Positions 10,578-20,488 of a DNA stretch of 64,000 bases are shown here, one piece after another. The notes beneath the pieces were generated by a model, which searched no databases, had not been told where the DNA came from, and was given only the letters and a program-made list of their open reading frames with translations. Both the position numbers and the translations under genes were made by a program. Source of the stretch: Paenirhizobium naphthalenivorans. GTDB lineage: Bacteria > Pseudomonadota > Alphaproteobacteria > Rhizobiales > Rhizobiaceae. Each line of letters opens with the position of its first letter. The stretch's first letter is position 1. Location of the stretch: the NCBI RefSeq assembly GCF_007992095.1, contig NZ_BJZP01000012.1, forward strand, positions 62,001 to 126,000, written 5' to 3'.

Positions 10578-11480
10578 ATGTCTATTCTTGTGAACAAAGA
10601 CACCAAGGTCCTCGTGCAGGGCCTGACCGGCAAGACCGGCACCTTCCATACCGAGCAGGCTCTCGCCTACTACGGCACCCAGATGGTCGGCGGTATCCAC
10701 CCGAAGAAGGGTGGCGAAACCTGGACCGGCTCCAAGGGCGAAAGCCTGCCGATCTTTGCGACCGTCGCCGAAGGCAAGGAAAAGACCGGCGCCGACGCAA
10801 CCGTCATCTATGTCCCGCCGGCCGGTGCCGCAGATGCGATCATCGAGGCGATCGAAGCCGAGATCCCGTTCATCACCTGCATCACCGAGGGTATCCCGGT
10901 CATGGACATGGTTCGCGTCAAGGCTCGCCTCGATCGCTCCAAGTCCCGCCTGCTCGGCCCCAACTGCCCGGGCATCCTGACCCCGGAAGAATGCAAGATC
11001 GGCATCATGCCGGGCTCGATCTTCCGCAAGGGCTCGGTCGGTATCGTTTCGCGCTCTGGAACGTTGACCTACGAAGCCGTGTTCCAGACCTCGAACGAGG
11101 GCCTTGGTCAGACGACGGCTGTCGGCATCGGCGGCGACCCGGTCAAGGGTACCGAATTCATCGACGTCCTGGAAATGTTCCTGGCCGACGACGCCACCCA
11201 GTCGATTATCATGATCGGCGAAATCGGCGGCTCGGCTGAAGAAGATGCGGCGCAGTTCCTGATCGACGAAGCCAAGAAGGGTCGCAAGAAGCCGATGGCC
11301 GGCTTCATCGCCGGTCGTACGGCTCCGAAGGGCCGGACCATGGGGCACGCCGGCGCCGTGGTTTCGGGCGGCAAGGGCGATGCTGAATCCAAGATCGCAG
11401 CCATGGAAGCCGCCGGTATCAAGGTTTCGCCTTCCCCGGCACGCCTTGGCAAGACTCTGGTTGAAGTCCTCAAGGGCTGA
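10578..11480 (+). CDS. sucD: Succinate-CoA ligase alpha subunit
   Basis: Alpha subunit of succinyl-CoA synthetase, 300 residues. The CoA-binding N terminus has [14 protein letters not shown] and the motif [20 protein letters not shown]. The phosphorylated catalytic His is His257 in [18 protein letters not shown] at 10578 follows GGGACCGG. It is followed by a GC-rich hairpin and 162 bp before sucA, so the operon may be partly attenuated here. Confidence 0.98.
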   Translation: MSILVNKDTKVLVQGLTGKTGTFHTEQALAYYGTQMVGGIHPKKGGETWTGSKGESLPIFATVAEGKEKTGADATVIYVPPAGAADAIIEAIEAEIPFITCITEGIPVMDMVRVKARLDRSKSRLLGPNCPGILTPEECKIGIMPGSIFRKGSVGIVSRSGTLTYEAVFQTSNEGLGQTTAVGIGGDPVKGTEFIDVLEMFLADDATQSIIMIGEIGGSAEEDAAQFLIDEAKKGRKKPMAGFIAGRTAPKGRTMGHAGAVVSGGKGDAESKIAAMEAAGIKVSPSPARLGKTLVEVLKG

Positions 11481-11497
11481 AGCCATCTAACAAACAC

Positions 11498-11534
11498 CAG
11501 GCAGGGGGATCGCAGTCTGTGATCCGCCTGCCTG
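11498..11534 (+). terminator. Hairpin between sucD and sucA (possible attenuator)
   Basis: Inverted repeat with arms CAGGCAGGGGGATC and GATCCGCCTGCCTG (13 of 14 bp paired), extended by GCAG/CTGT at the tip. It is followed by GATTTGACGTTTT, a poor T tract, so it may reduce rather than stop transcription, or stabilise the 3' end of the mdh-sucCD message. No riboswitch-like conserved core was recognised. Confidence 0.4.
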
Positions 11535-11642
11535 ATTTGACGTTTTAAGCAGTGGATCGTCACGAACGGTCTGAGAAAGCGGCAGACCGGGCTCCGGTCA
11601 TCACCTCAAGTCGGGAGGCGGGCGCAAAGGCTCGCATGACAC

Positions 11643-14639
11643 ATGGCAAGGCAAGAAGCCAACGAGCAGTTTCAGATCACGTCTTTCCTCGACGGTTCGA
11701 ACGCTGCCTATATCGAGCAGCTCTACGCGCGTTACGAAGATGATCCGACGTCAGTTACCGCCGAATGGCAGGCCTTCTTCAAGGCGCTCGCCGAAAATCC
11801 GGCCGATGTGAAGAAGGCTGCCGCCGGCGCCTCTTGGCAGCGCAATAACTGGCCGATCGCCGCGCACGGGGATCTCGTTTCCGCGCTCGACGGCAATTGG
11901 GGCGTGGTCGAGAAGGCCATTGAAACCAAGGTCAAGGCGAAGGCCGAGGCCGCAGCGGTCGCCACCGGCAAGCCCGCAAGCGAAGCAGAGGTCCTCCAGG
12001 CGACCCGCGATTCCGTTCGCGCCATCATGATGATTCGTGCTTACCGCATGCGCGGCCATCTGCACGCCAATCTCGATCCGCTCGGCCTGGCTGCACCGGT
12101 CGAGGACTATAACGAGCTGTCCCCGACGGCCTACGGTTTCACCGAAGCTGACTACAGCCGCAGGATCTTCATCGACAATGTGCTTGGTCTCGAATACGCG
12201 ACCATTCCGGAAATGCTCGAGATCCTCAAGCGGACCTACTGCTCGACTATTGGTGTCGAGTTTATGCATATTTCTCACCCGGACGAGAAGCAGTGGATCC
12301 AGGAGCGTATCGAAGGGCCGGACAAGGGTGTCGATTTCACGCCAAACGGCAAGAAGGCGATCCTGCAAAAGCTGATCGAGTCCGAAGGCTTCGAGCAGTT
12401 CATCGACGTCAAGTACAAGGGCACCAAGCGCTTCGGCCTCGACGGAGGCGAAGCACTGATCCCGGCGCTTGAGCAGATCATTAAGCGCGGCGGCCAGGAA
12501 GGCCTCGAAGAGGTTGTTCTCGGCATGGCCCATCGCGGTCGCCTGAACGTTCTGACCAATGTGATGCACAAGCCGCATCGCGCCGTTTTCCACGAATTCA
12601 AGGGAGGCTCCTTCAAGCCTGACGAAGTCGAAGGCTCGGGCGACGTGAAGTATCACCTCGGTGCCTCGTCCGACCGCGAATTCGACGGCAACAAGGTTCA
12701 CCTGTCGCTGACGGCCAACCCCTCGCACCTTGAGATCGTCAACCCGGTCGTCATGGGTAAGGCGCGCGCCAAGCAGGACCAGCTCGCCAAGGTCTGGGAC
12801 GGTGACATCATCCCGCTTTCGGAGCGTTCCAAGGTCCTGCCCCTGCTGCTGCATGGCGATGCGGCTTTCGCTGGCCAGGGCGTTGTTGCCGAAATCCTCG
12901 GCCTTTCGGGCCTGCGTGGCCACCGTGTTGCCGGCACGATGCATTTCATCATCAACAATCAGATTGGCTTCACCACCAATCCGGCGTTCTCGCGCTCGTC
13001 GCCTTATCCGTCGGACGTAGCCAAGATGATCGAAGCGCCGATCTTCCACGTCAATGGCGACGATCCGGAAGCGGTCACCTACGCCGCCAAGATTGCCACT
13101 GAATACCGGATGAAGTTCCACAAGCCGGTTGTAGTCGATATGTTCTGCTACCGCCGCTTCGGTCACAACGAGGGCGATGAGCCCGCGTTCACCCAGCCGA
13201 AGATGTACAAGGCGATCCGTGCGCACAAGACGGTCGTGCAGATCTATGCCGAGCGTCTGATTGCCGAAGGCCTGATCTCGGAAGGCGAATTCGAGAAGAT
13301 GAAGGCCGACTGGCGCGCCCATCTCGAGCAGGAGTTTGAGGCCGGCCAGTCCTACAAGCCGAACAAGGCAGACTGGCTTGACGGTCAGTGGTCCGGCTTG
13401 CGCGCTGCAGACAATGCCGACGAGCAGCGTCGTGGCAAGACCGCCGTGCCGATGAAGTCGCTCAAGGAAATTGGTCGCAAGCTGTCGACGATTCCTGAAG
13501 GCTTCAGTGCACATCGCACGATCAAACGCTTCATGGACAACCGCGCCCAGATGATCGAGACGGGCGAAGGTATCGACTGGGCAATGGGTGAGGCTCTTGC
13601 TTTCGGTTCGCTCTGCGTCGAAGGCACGAAGATCCGCCTGTCGGGTCAGGATTGCGAGCGCGGTACCTTCTCGCAGCGCCACTCGGTGCTCTACGATCAG
13701 GAAACCGAAGACCGCTTCATTCCGCTCGCTAACCTGGCGCCGAACCAGGGTCGCTACGAGGTCATCAATTCGATGCTCTCCGAAGAGGCCGTGCTTGGCT
13801 TCGAATACGGCTACTCGTTGGCCCGGCCGAACGCGCTGACGCTCTGGGAAGCCCAGTTCGGTGACTTTGCCAACGGTGCGCAGGTCGTCTTTGACCAGTT
13901 TATTTCGTCGGGCGAACGCAAGTGGCTGCGCATGTCGGGTCTCGTCTGCTTGCTGCCGCACGGTTATGAAGGTCAGGGTCCGGAACATTCCTCGGCCCGC
14001 CTCGAGCGCTGGCTGCAGATGTGCGCCGAAGACAACATGCAGGTCGCCAACGTCACGACGCCGGCGAACTACTTCCACATCCTGCGCCGCCAGGTGAAGC
14101 GTGACTTCCGCAAGCCGCTTATCCTGATGACGCCGAAGTCGCTGCTGCGCCACAAGCGTGCTGTCTCCAGCCTTTCGGAAATGGCGGGCGAGAGCTCGTT
14201 CCACCGTCTGCTGTGGGACGATGCCGAGGTCATCAAGGACGGCCCGATCAAGCTGCAGAAGGACAATAAGATCCGTCGCGTGGTCATGTGCACGGGTAAG
14301 GTCTATTACGACCTTCTGGAAGAGCGGGAGAAGCGCGGCATCGATGATGTCTACCTGTTGCGTATCGAACAGCTCTATCCGTTCCCGGCAAAGGCGCTGA
14401 TCAACGAACTTTCGCGTTTCCGCAATGCGGAGATGGTGTGGTGCCAGGAAGAGCCAAAGAACATGGGCGCTTGGTCGTTCATCGACCCCTATCTCGAATG
14501 GGTGCTCGCTCACATCGATGCCAAGTATCAGCGCGTTCGCTACACAGGCCGTCCGGCCGCAGCTTCACCGGCGACAGGCCTGATGTCCAAGCACCTTGCC
14601 CAGCTTGAAGCCTTCCTTGAGGATGCGCTGGGGGGCTGA
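11643..14639 (+). CDS. sucA: 2-Oxoglutarate dehydrogenase E1 component
   Basis: Thiamin-diphosphate-dependent E1 subunit of the 2-oxoglutarate dehydrogenase complex, 998 residues as usual for rhizobia. It decarboxylates 2-oxoglutarate and succinylates the lipoyl group on SucB. Visible are the E1 N-terminal segment ([17 protein letters not shown]), [11 protein letters not shown], the thiamin-diphosphate motif [13 protein letters not shown] ... NNQIGFTT, and the C-terminal transketolase-like part with [15 protein letters not shown] and [14 protein letters not shown] at 11643 is the first codon matching the family. sucB starts 59 bp later. Confidence 0.98.
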   Translation: MARQEANEQFQITSFLDGSNAAYIEQLYARYEDDPTSVTAEWQAFFKALAENPADVKKAAAGASWQRNNWPIAAHGDLVSALDGNWGVVEKAIETKVKAKAEAAAVATGKPASEAEVLQATRDSVRAIMMIRAYRMRGHLHANLDPLGLAAPVEDYNELSPTAYGFTEADYSRRIFIDNVLGLEYATIPEMLEILKRTYCSTIGVEFMHISHPDEKQWIQERIEGPDKGVDFTPNGKKAILQKLIESEGFEQFIDVKYKGTKRFGLDGGEALIPALEQIIKRGGQEGLEEVVLGMAHRGRLNVLTNVMHKPHRAVFHEFKGGSFKPDEVEGSGDVKYHLGASSDREFDGNKVHLSLTANPSHLEIVNPVVMGKARAKQDQLAKVWDGDIIPLSERSKVLPLLLHGDAAFAGQGVVAEILGLSGLRGHRVAGTMHFIINNQIGFTTNPAFSRSSPYPSDVAKMIEAPIFHVNGDDPEAVTYAAKIATEYRMKFHKPVVVDMFCYRRFGHNEGDEPAFTQPKMYKAIRAHKTVVQIYAERLIAEGLISEGEFEKMKADWRAHLEQEFEAGQSYKPNKADWLDGQWSGLRAADNADEQRRGKTAVPMKSLKEIGRKLSTIPEGFSAHRTIKRFMDNRAQMIETGEGIDWAMGEALAFGSLCVEGTKIRLSGQDCERGTFSQRHSVLYDQETEDRFIPLANLAPNQGRYEVINSMLSEEAVLGFEYGYSLARPNALTLWEAQFGDFANGAQVVFDQFISSGERKWLRMSGLVCLLPHGYEGQGPEHSSARLERWLQMCAEDNMQVANVTTPANYFHILRRQVKRDFRKPLILMTPKSLLRHKRAVSSLSEMAGESSFHRLLWDDAEVIKDGPIKLQKDNKIRRVVMCTGKVYYDLLEEREKRGIDDVYLLRIEQLYPFPAKALINELSRFRNAEMVWCQEEPKNMGAWSFIDPYLEWVLAHIDAKYQRVRYTGRPAAASPATGLMSKHLAQLEAFLEDALGG

Positions 14640-14698
14640 TGCCTCCCACCGCCGAGACCCATCGACAGAAACATTCTCTGATCAACGGAATTGAGATC

Positions 14699-15922
14699 AT
14701 GGCCACAGAAATCCGCGTACCCACCCTGGGTGAATCCGTCAGTGAAGCCACCGTCGGCACCTGGTTCAAGAAGGTTGGCGATACCGTCAAGGTCGACGAG
14801 CCGCTCGTCGAGCTGGAAACCGACAAGGTCACGGTCGAGGTTCCGTCCCCAGTCTCCGGCGTCCTGACCGAAATCGTTGCCGCCAATGGCGAGACCGTAG
14901 GCCTCGGCGCCCTGCTCGGCCAGATCGCCGAAGGCGCTGCGGGTGCAGTTGCGGCTGAGCCGGCCAAGGCCGCTGCCCCGGCTGCTGCCGCTCCGGCAGC
15001 CCCTGCCGTGTCGGCTCCTGCCGCAGGCGCTATGCCGGCCGCTCCGGCTGCCGCTAAGATGCTGGCTGAAAATAACCTCTCCGCCGATCAGGTCGAAGGC
15101 TCGGGCAAACGCGGCCAGGTCCTCAAGGGCGACGTGATCGCCGCGGTAGCCAAGGGCGTCACGACTGCCGCCGCTCCGGCTCCGGCCGCCGCGCCGCGTG
15201 CGCCGTCGGCCGCCGGCGATGTGGTCCGCGAGGAGCGCGTCAAGATGACCCGCCTGCGCCAGACCATCGCCAAGCGCCTCAAAGACGCCCAGAACACGGC
15301 AGCCATGCTGACCACCTACAACGAGGTGGACATGTCGGCGGTGATGAGCCTGCGCAACAAGTACAAGGACATCTTCGAGAAGAAGCACGGCGTGAAGCTC
15401 GGCTTCATGGGTTTCTTCACCAAGGCTGTGACACATGCCCTGAAGGAACTGCCGGCTGTCAACGCCGAGATCGACGGCACCGACATCATCTACAAGAACT
15501 ACTGCCACGTCGGCATGGCCGTCGGCACAGACAAGGGTCTTGTGGTTCCGGTCATCCGCGACGCAGACCAGATGACGGTCGCCGAAGTCGAGAAGGAATT
15601 GGGTCGCCTGGCCAAGGCCGCCCGTGACGGCTCGCTCTCCATGGCCGACATGCAGGGTGGTACCTTCACCATCACCAATGGCGGTGTCTACGGTTCGCTG
15701 ATGTCCTCGCCGATCCTCAACGCGCCTCAATCGGGCATCCTCGGCATGCACAAGATCCAGGAGCGTCCGGTCGCTATCGGTGGTCAGGTCGTCATTCGCC
15801 CGATGATGTATCTGGCGCTTTCCTACGACCACCGGATCGTCGACGGCAAGGAAGCCGTCACCTTCCTCGTGCGCGTCAAGGAAAGCCTGGAAGATCCGGA
15901 ACGTCTGGTTCTCGATCTGTAA
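14699..15922 (+). CDS. sucB: Dihydrolipoyllysine-residue succinyltransferase (E2)
   Basis: E2 core of 2-oxoglutarate dehydrogenase, 407 residues. One lipoyl domain (residues 1-80) with the lipoylated Lys43 in ETDKVTVEV; an Ala/Pro-rich linker; a peripheral-subunit-binding domain ([24 protein letters not shown]); a second Ala/Pro linker; and the catalytic domain with [12 protein letters not shown] near the C terminus carrying the catalytic His. ATG at 14699 begins [13 protein letters not shown]; the longer frame from 14639 overlaps the sucA stop and has no similarity. Confidence 0.97.
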   Translation: MATEIRVPTLGESVSEATVGTWFKKVGDTVKVDEPLVELETDKVTVEVPSPVSGVLTEIVAANGETVGLGALLGQIAEGAAGAVAAEPAKAAAPAAAAPAAPAVSAPAAGAMPAAPAAAKMLAENNLSADQVEGSGKRGQVLKGDVIAAVAKGVTTAAAPAPAAAPRAPSAAGDVVREERVKMTRLRQTIAKRLKDAQNTAAMLTTYNEVDMSAVMSLRNKYKDIFEKKHGVKLGFMGFFTKAVTHALKELPAVNAEIDGTDIIYKNYCHVGMAVGTDKGLVVPVIRDADQMTVAEVEKELGRLAKAARDGSLSMADMQGGTFTITNGGVYGSLMSSPILNAPQSGILGMHKIQERPVAIGGQVVIRPMMYLALSYDHRIVDGKEAVTFLVRVKESLEDPERLVLDL

Positions 15923-15934
15923 GAACGATCCTCA

Positions 15935-15959
15935 GAGAGGCTGCCTCTGGCGGCCTCTC
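15935..15959 (+). terminator. Hairpin after sucB (weak terminator)
   Basis: Seven-bp GC-rich inverted repeat GAGAGGC ... GCCTCTC with an 11-base loop directly after the sucB stop. There is no T tract after it. It may mark the end of the suc message or act as processing/stability signal before the three genes that precede lpdA. Confidence 0.35.
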
Positions 15960-16015
15960 ATGCAATCCGGCATAGTGGCGCACCACTGTTTGATCACGCC
16001 GGAAGGAAAACGAAG

Positions 16016-16651
16016 ATGCACGCCTATCTCCTAGAACTCGCCTCGCTGATGGCCGTCTTCTCCTTCGCGATTGTCGCGCCCGGTGCCGATACCGCCATGG
16101 TTATGCGTCAGGCGATGGTGCATGGACGGCGCGCGGCGATCGTCACCAGCGTCGGCATCGGCACCTCGCTGATGTTCCATGTGACCTACACGATCCTCGG
16201 CCTTGGCATCATCATCTCGCAGTCATTGCTGCTGTTCGGCATCATCAAGTGGGTGGGGGCCGCCTATCTCGTTTATATGGGCGTGATGTCGCTCCGTGCA
16301 GGCCGGACGGACCTCGATCCCGCTGCTGGCCTGGTTGAAGGGCCGCGTCAGAGCATATTTCGTGCCTTTGGCCTCGGTTTCCTCGCCAATGCGCTCAATC
16401 CCAAGCCGGTGCTGTTTTTCCTGTCTATCTTCTCCGCCCTGGTCAGCGCCTCGACGCCTGGCATGGTCAAGTTCAGCTATGGCTTGGTCATGGCTAGCTG
16501 CCTGATCGCCTGGTTCGTCGGCGTATCCTTCTTTATGACGACGCCGCGTATGCGCGCCGCTTTCTCCCGCATGAGCAAGTGGATCAACCGCGCATCGGGT
16601 CTCGTCTTCATCGCCTTCGGCCTCAAGCTCGCAGTCGCAAAGGCGAACTGA
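16016..16651 (+). CDS. LysE/RhtB-family exporter
   Basis: A 211-residue inner-membrane protein with about six hydrophobic helices, matching the LysE/RhtB amino-acid exporter family. Signature segments are VAPGADTAMVMRQAMVHGRRAAI near the N terminus, KWVGAAYLVYMGVMSLR in helix 3, and GFLANALNPKPVLFFLSIF in the second half with the conserved NPK. The substrate cannot be read from the sequence; family members export basic amino acids, homoserine, threonine or related compounds. It sits between sucB and lpdA, and its stop is 1 bp from the next gene start. Confidence 0.85.
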   Translation: MHAYLLELASLMAVFSFAIVAPGADTAMVMRQAMVHGRRAAIVTSVGIGTSLMFHVTYTILGLGIIISQSLLLFGIIKWVGAAYLVYMGVMSLRAGRTDLDPAAGLVEGPRQSIFRAFGLGFLANALNPKPVLFFLSIFSALVSASTPGMVKFSYGLVMASCLIAWFVGVSFFMTTPRMRAAFSRMSKWINRASGLVFIAFGLKLAVAKAN

Positions 16652-16652
16652 G

Positions 16653-17150
16653 ATGAAGGGCCGACTAACGTCGTCGATCGCTGTCGCCTGCATGGCCGGA
16701 ACCGTTCCGGCCGCGGCGGCCGATTGCCCGATCGAACGCGCCATCTATGCGGAACCGGAAGCCAAGATCGAGATCCGTTTTCAGGCCAGCGGAGAGAATT
16801 CGCCGGTCAGTCATCGCTTCTTGCTTGTAGCTCCTTCCGGCAAGATGACGGTCGAAGGTCATGTGATGTTCGAGCCAGAGATCGAGCGTCCGGTGGCGAT
16901 GGTCATGCACAATTGCCCTGAGGGCGATGTGACGGGCGCGGACCTCGCTGCCTGCACGGTCTGGACGGGTATCATTTACGCAAGCGACGAGGCCACGGGA
17001 CACGTCGAACTTCTGCCGTCAGAAGATGCCGATGCTCCGGACAGCCTGATTCTTCCGGGTTTCGGCCCCGCCGTTTCCCGATCGGTTCTCGGCAAGGATC
17101 TTGATGTGGTGCCGTGGGATGTGTTCGAGTTGAAGGAATGCGCCCAATGA
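16653..17150 (+). CDS. Periplasmic hypothetical protein
   Basis: A 165-residue protein that I do not assign to a family. It has an N-terminal signal peptide (LTSSIAVACMAGTVPAAAA, cleavage near AAA-DCPI), then a soluble domain with four cysteines (in DCPIE, NCPEG, AACTVW and KECAQ), consistent with two disulfides in the periplasm. The start lies 1 bp after the LysE-type gene and the stop overlaps the SDR gene start (ATGA), so the three genes are translationally coupled. Homologues in the same position between sucB and lpdA would be the best clue to its role. Confidence 0.65.
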   Translation: MKGRLTSSIAVACMAGTVPAAAADCPIERAIYAEPEAKIEIRFQASGENSPVSHRFLLVAPSGKMTVEGHVMFEPEIERPVAMVMHNCPEGDVTGADLAACTVWTGIIYASDEATGHVELLPSEDADAPDSLILPGFGPAVSRSVLGKDLDVVPWDVFELKECAQ

Positions 17151-17899
17151 CCGGGCGGCCCGTCGTTCTCATTACCGGCGGCAGCCGCGGCATCGGCGCC
17201 GCCGTTGCACGCAAGGCCGCGAGCCAGGGATGGGACGTGCTGGTCAACTATGTTGCCCAGGAAGAAGCGGCGCGTTCACTGGCCACGGAGCTTCATGCAA
17301 CGGGTGCACGTACCGAAATCATCAAGGGCGATACCGGCAGCGAAGAGGGGATCGCCGCGATCTTCGCGGCGCTCGACCAGCACTTTGGCCGGTTGGACGC
17401 GCTCGTCAATAATGCGGGGGTCGTCGATCACGCCGAGCGCGTCGAGGACTTCAGCCGGGCCCGGCTCGACCGGATGTTTGCGATCAACGTGATCGGCAAG
17501 ATCCGCTGTGCTGCTGAGGCTGTGCGCCGCATGTCCACTGCCCATGGCGGGCAGGGCGGTTCGATTGTCAATATCTCGTCGATGGCGGCTGTGCTCGGCA
17601 GTCCCGGACAATATGTCGACTATGCCGCCTCCAAGGGAGCGATTGACACCTTCACTGTCGGCCTGTCCAAGGAGGTCGCGGCCGAAGGTATCCGCGTAAA
17701 CGCGGTTCGGCCGGGTATCATCGACACCGACATCCACGCTTCCGGCGGCATACCCGACCGGGCAATCGCCATGGCATCAGCGATCCCCATGCGGCGTCCC
17801 GGTCTAGCCGGAGAAGTTGCCGACGCAGTTCTCTACCTCATGTCCAGCCAGGCATCCTATGTGACTGGCGCCCTCTTGAATGTCAGCGGCGGACGATAG
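17147..17899 (+). CDS. SDR-family NAD(P)-dependent oxidoreductase
   Basis: Classical short-chain dehydrogenase/reductase, 250 residues. The cofactor motif [12 protein letters not shown] is at residues 10-21, NNAG follows strand 4, and the catalytic triad is Ser in ISSMAAV, Tyr and Lys in YAASK. The C-terminal [11 protein letters not shown] and [13 protein letters not shown] segments are typical. ATG at 17147 overlaps the preceding stop by ATGA and is chosen over the longer frame from 17114. The substrate is unknown; annotation pipelines often call such genes glucose 1-dehydrogenase, which the sequence does not prove. Confidence 0.88.
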   Translation: MTGRPVVLITGGSRGIGAAVARKAASQGWDVLVNYVAQEEAARSLATELHATGARTEIIKGDTGSEEGIAAIFAALDQHFGRLDALVNNAGVVDHAERVEDFSRARLDRMFAINVIGKIRCAAEAVRRMSTAHGGQGGSIVNISSMAAVLGSPGQYVDYAASKGAIDTFTVGLSKEVAAEGIRVNAVRPGIIDTDIHASGGIPDRAIAMASAIPMRRPGLAGEVADAVLYLMSSQASYVTGALLNVSGGR

Positions 17900-17924
17900 T
17901 CGCCGAAAACGAAGGAAGCAGCCC

Positions 17925-19331
17925 ATGTCTTACGATGTCATCATTATCGGCTCCGGCCCCGGCGGTTATGTCTGCGCGATCAAGGCGGCTCAACTCGGTC
18001 TCAAGGTGGCCGTGGTCGAAAAGCGGGCCACCTACGGCGGCACTTGCCTCAACGTTGGCTGCATTCCGTCCAAGGCGCTGCTACATGCCTCGGAAATGTA
18101 CCATCACGCCGCCCACGGCATGGATTCGCTCGGTGTCGAGCTGGCTGCGCCCACGCTCAATCTTGAAAAGATGATGGCGCACAAGGATGCCACCGTGAAG
18201 TCGAACGTCGAGGGCGTTTCCTTCCTGTTCAAGAAGAACAAGATCGACGGCTTCCAGGGCACGGGTAAGATCGTCGGCGCGGGCAAGGTTTCCGTCACCA
18301 ACGACAAGGGCGAGGAGCAGATCCTCGAAACCAAGAATATCGTCATCGCCACCGGTTCCGACGTGGCCGGCATTCCGGGTGTCGCCGTCGAGATCGACGA
18401 GAAGGTCATCGTCTCCTCCACCGGCGGCATCGCGCTCGACAAGGTTCCGGGCAAGATGGTCGTCGTCGGCGGCGGCGTCATCGGCCTCGAACTGGGTTCG
18501 GTCTGGATGCGTCTCGGTGCCAAAATCACCGTCGTCGAATATCTCGACAACATCCTCGGCGGCATGGATGGCGAAGTCTCCAAGCAGTTCCAGCGCATGC
18601 TCGCCAAGCAGGGCATGGAATTCAATCTTGGTGCCAAAGTGACCGGCGTCGAGAAGACCGGCAAGGGTGCCAAGGTCACGTTCGAGCCGGTCAAGGGCGG
18701 TGACGCCCAGACGATCGATGCCGATGTCGTGCTGATCGCCACCGGCCGCAAGCCTTATACCGAAGGCCTTGGCCTTGCTGAAGCAGGTGTTGCACTCGAC
18801 GGGCGCGGCCGCGTCGAGATCGATGGGCACTACTGCACGAACGTCGCCGGCATCTATGCCATCGGCGACGTCGTCAAGGGTCCGATGCTTGCCCACAAGG
18901 CTGAGGACGAAGGCGTGGCGCTGGCCGAAATCCTCGCGGGCCAGCACGGCCATGTGAATTATGACGTCATTCCAGGCGTCGTCTACACCCAGCCGGAAGT
19001 CGCCTCCGTCGGCAAGACCGAGGAAGAGCTGAAGGCCGCTGGCATCGTCTACAAGGTGGGCAAGTTCCCGTTCACCGCCAACGGTCGCGCCCGCGCCATG
19101 CAAGTGACCGATGGCTTCGTCAAGATCCTGGCCGACAAGGAGACCGACCGCGTTCTCGGCGGGCATATCGTCGGCTTCGGTGCCGGCGAGATGATCCACG
19201 AGATTGCCGTGCTGATGGAATTCGGTGGCTCGTCGGAGGACCTCGGCCGTACTTGCCACGCACATCCGACCATGTCGGAAGCGGTCAAGGAGGCCGCGCT
19301 TGCCACCTTCTTCAAGCCGATCCATATGTGA
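17925..19331 (+). CDS. lpdA: Dihydrolipoyl dehydrogenase (E3)
   Basis: FAD-dependent E3 that reoxidises the dihydrolipoyl group of the 2-oxoglutarate dehydrogenase E2, 468 residues. FAD motif [14 protein letters not shown] at residues 5-18, redox disulfide in [16 protein letters not shown] motif [15 protein letters not shown], and the C-terminal catalytic His in [12 protein letters not shown] at 17925 ([10 protein letters not shown]) is preferred to the in-frame start at 17880 inside the SDR gene. It is the last gene of the suc block and is followed by a strong terminator hairpin. Confidence 0.97.
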   Translation: MSYDVIIIGSGPGGYVCAIKAAQLGLKVAVVEKRATYGGTCLNVGCIPSKALLHASEMYHHAAHGMDSLGVELAAPTLNLEKMMAHKDATVKSNVEGVSFLFKKNKIDGFQGTGKIVGAGKVSVTNDKGEEQILETKNIVIATGSDVAGIPGVAVEIDEKVIVSSTGGIALDKVPGKMVVVGGGVIGLELGSVWMRLGAKITVVEYLDNILGGMDGEVSKQFQRMLAKQGMEFNLGAKVTGVEKTGKGAKVTFEPVKGGDAQTIDADVVLIATGRKPYTEGLGLAEAGVALDGRGRVEIDGHYCTNVAGIYAIGDVVKGPMLAHKAEDEGVALAEILAGQHGHVNYDVIPGVVYTQPEVASVGKTEEELKAAGIVYKVGKFPFTANGRARAMQVTDGFVKILADKETDRVLGGHIVGFGAGEMIHEIAVLMEFGGSSEDLGRTCHAHPTMSEAVKEAALATFFKPIHM

Positions 19332-19366
19332 TAAACGCTGGAGAATAAATCTTCTCCATTTTTCCG

Positions 19367-19398
19367 GGCCGCGCCTTGCCAAGCAGGGCGCGGCCTTT
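19367..19398 (+). terminator. Rho-independent terminator after lpdA
   Basis: A 9-bp perfect GC stem GGCCGCGCC (19367-19375) with GGCGCGGCC (19387-19395), 11-base loop, then TTTAT. It lies 35 bp after the lpdA stop and closes the TCA block. Confidence 0.75.
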
Positions 19399-19446
19399 AT
19401 CATCAGGACGCAGTTGCCCTCAACCTATTGATAAAAGGCAAGTAAA

Positions 19447-19947
19447 ATGTCCTCCTCCCCCGTCCTTTCCTATTCCATTCCGCAACGCCTTATCCATTGG
19501 CTGATGGCTGGCTTGATTTTCTTCAATTTGATCTTCACCGAAGGCATGGAAGAGCTAACTGAGGCAGCCGAAGAAGGCCAAACACCATCGGCAGATATGA
19601 TCGCTTCGGCCAATATCCATGCCTATGTCGGGATCGGGATACTCTGTCTTGCCGTTCTCCGGCTGATCCTGCGTCTGACGCATGGCGCGCCGGAAGCGCC
19701 TGCCGATGAGCCCCCAGTCGTCCGCCTCGTGGGCAAGATCGTCCATGGCACCTTCTACCTTCTGTTTTTGGTTATGCCGGCGGCCGGTATCGCGGCCTAC
19801 TATTTCGGAATCGGCACGGCCGGCGAACTCCACGCTGGTCCGATGAAGTTGTTGATGTGGGTGCTGATCGTCCTTCACGTCGGCGCTGTTCTCGTCCACC
19901 AGTTCGTTTGGAAGACGCCGGTTATCCAGCGTATGACCAAGGGCTGA
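19447..19947 (+). CDS. Cytochrome b561 family protein
   Basis: A 166-residue four-helix inner-membrane cytochrome b of the bacterial b561 type, which typically passes electrons between quinol and acceptors such as superoxide. Candidate heme-ligand histidines are His17 (QRLIHW), His58 (NIHAYVG), His100 (KIVHGTFY) and His144 (IVLHVGAVLVHQF), one per helix, as expected for two b hemes. It has its own short upstream gap after the lpdA terminator and precedes a DUF2867 gene by 49 bp. The physiological partner is not evident. Confidence 0.85.
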   Translation: MSSSPVLSYSIPQRLIHWLMAGLIFFNLIFTEGMEELTEAAEEGQTPSADMIASANIHAYVGIGILCLAVLRLILRLTHGAPEAPADEPPVVRLVGKIVHGTFYLLFLVMPAAGIAAYYFGIGTAGELHAGPMKLLMWVLIVLHVGAVLVHQFVWKTPVIQRMTKG

Positions 19948-19996
19948 AGCAGCGGCTTGTCGCTATCAACCCACGGTAAGAAGTGAAGGAAGCGCC

Positions 19997-20488
19997 ATGG
20001 TCGTTGTCGTTCCCGAACGTTTGGCGCTTCCGCATCCAGTATTGCTGGAGGCCGACTGGGCCGATCGCTATGCCGTGAACAGTCCCGAACGGGCGATGCC
20101 AGCGATCCGTGCGGCCCGGCTGGTGCTTGGCGAACCACCGGCCTGGTTGCGCCGTTTGCTCGAGCTGCGCAACCGTCTGGTTGCGCCGTTCGGTCTAAAG
20201 CCTGCAGAGATGAAATTAGGGGAGGCGGATTCGGTCGGTGCCTTTCCGATCATCAGCGCGCGCGGAGATCAGGTCGTGCTCGGCTTCAACGACAAGCATC
20301 TCGATTTTCGGATCGTCGTCGACGTCGCCTCGGCGGGAGAGGAGGGCAGCAGGATCGCGGTGACGACACTGGTCAACCGGCACAATGCTTTTGGCCGGCT
20401 TTACATTCTCGCCATAACGCCGTTTCACCGGCTGATTGTCAGGACGGTACTTGGGCGCCTTGCCGATCCGGCCGTGCTCAGCCGTTGA
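19997..20488 (+). CDS. DUF2867 domain protein
   Basis: A 163-residue protein resembling DUF2867, a SRPBCC-like domain often fused to NAD-binding epimerase domains but here standing alone. The recognisable parts are DSVGAFPIISARGDQVVLGFNDKHLDFR in the middle and the C-terminal VNRHNAFGRLYILAITPFHRLIVRTVL. No transmembrane helix or signal peptide. Its final 11 bp overlap the end of the convergent TraB/GumN gene. Its function is not known. Confidence 0.7.
   Translation: MVVVVPERLALPHPVLLEADWADRYAVNSPERAMPAIRAARLVLGEPPAWLRRLLELRNRLVAPFGLKPAEMKLGEADSVGAFPIISARGDQVVLGFNDKHLDFRIVVDVASAGEEGSRIAVTTLVNRHNAFGRLYILAITPFHRLIVRTVLGRLADPAVLSR

Noticed and set aside
11498-11534. sucD-sucA hairpin as a riboswitch
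   Set aside because: Only a single simple stem is present, with no conserved multi-stem core; an attenuator or stability element explains it.
11751-14513. 920-residue open frame antisense to sucA
   Set aside because: Lies wholly inside sucA; composition (Arg, His, Asp rich) is that of a mirrored frame, with no ribosome site or domain.
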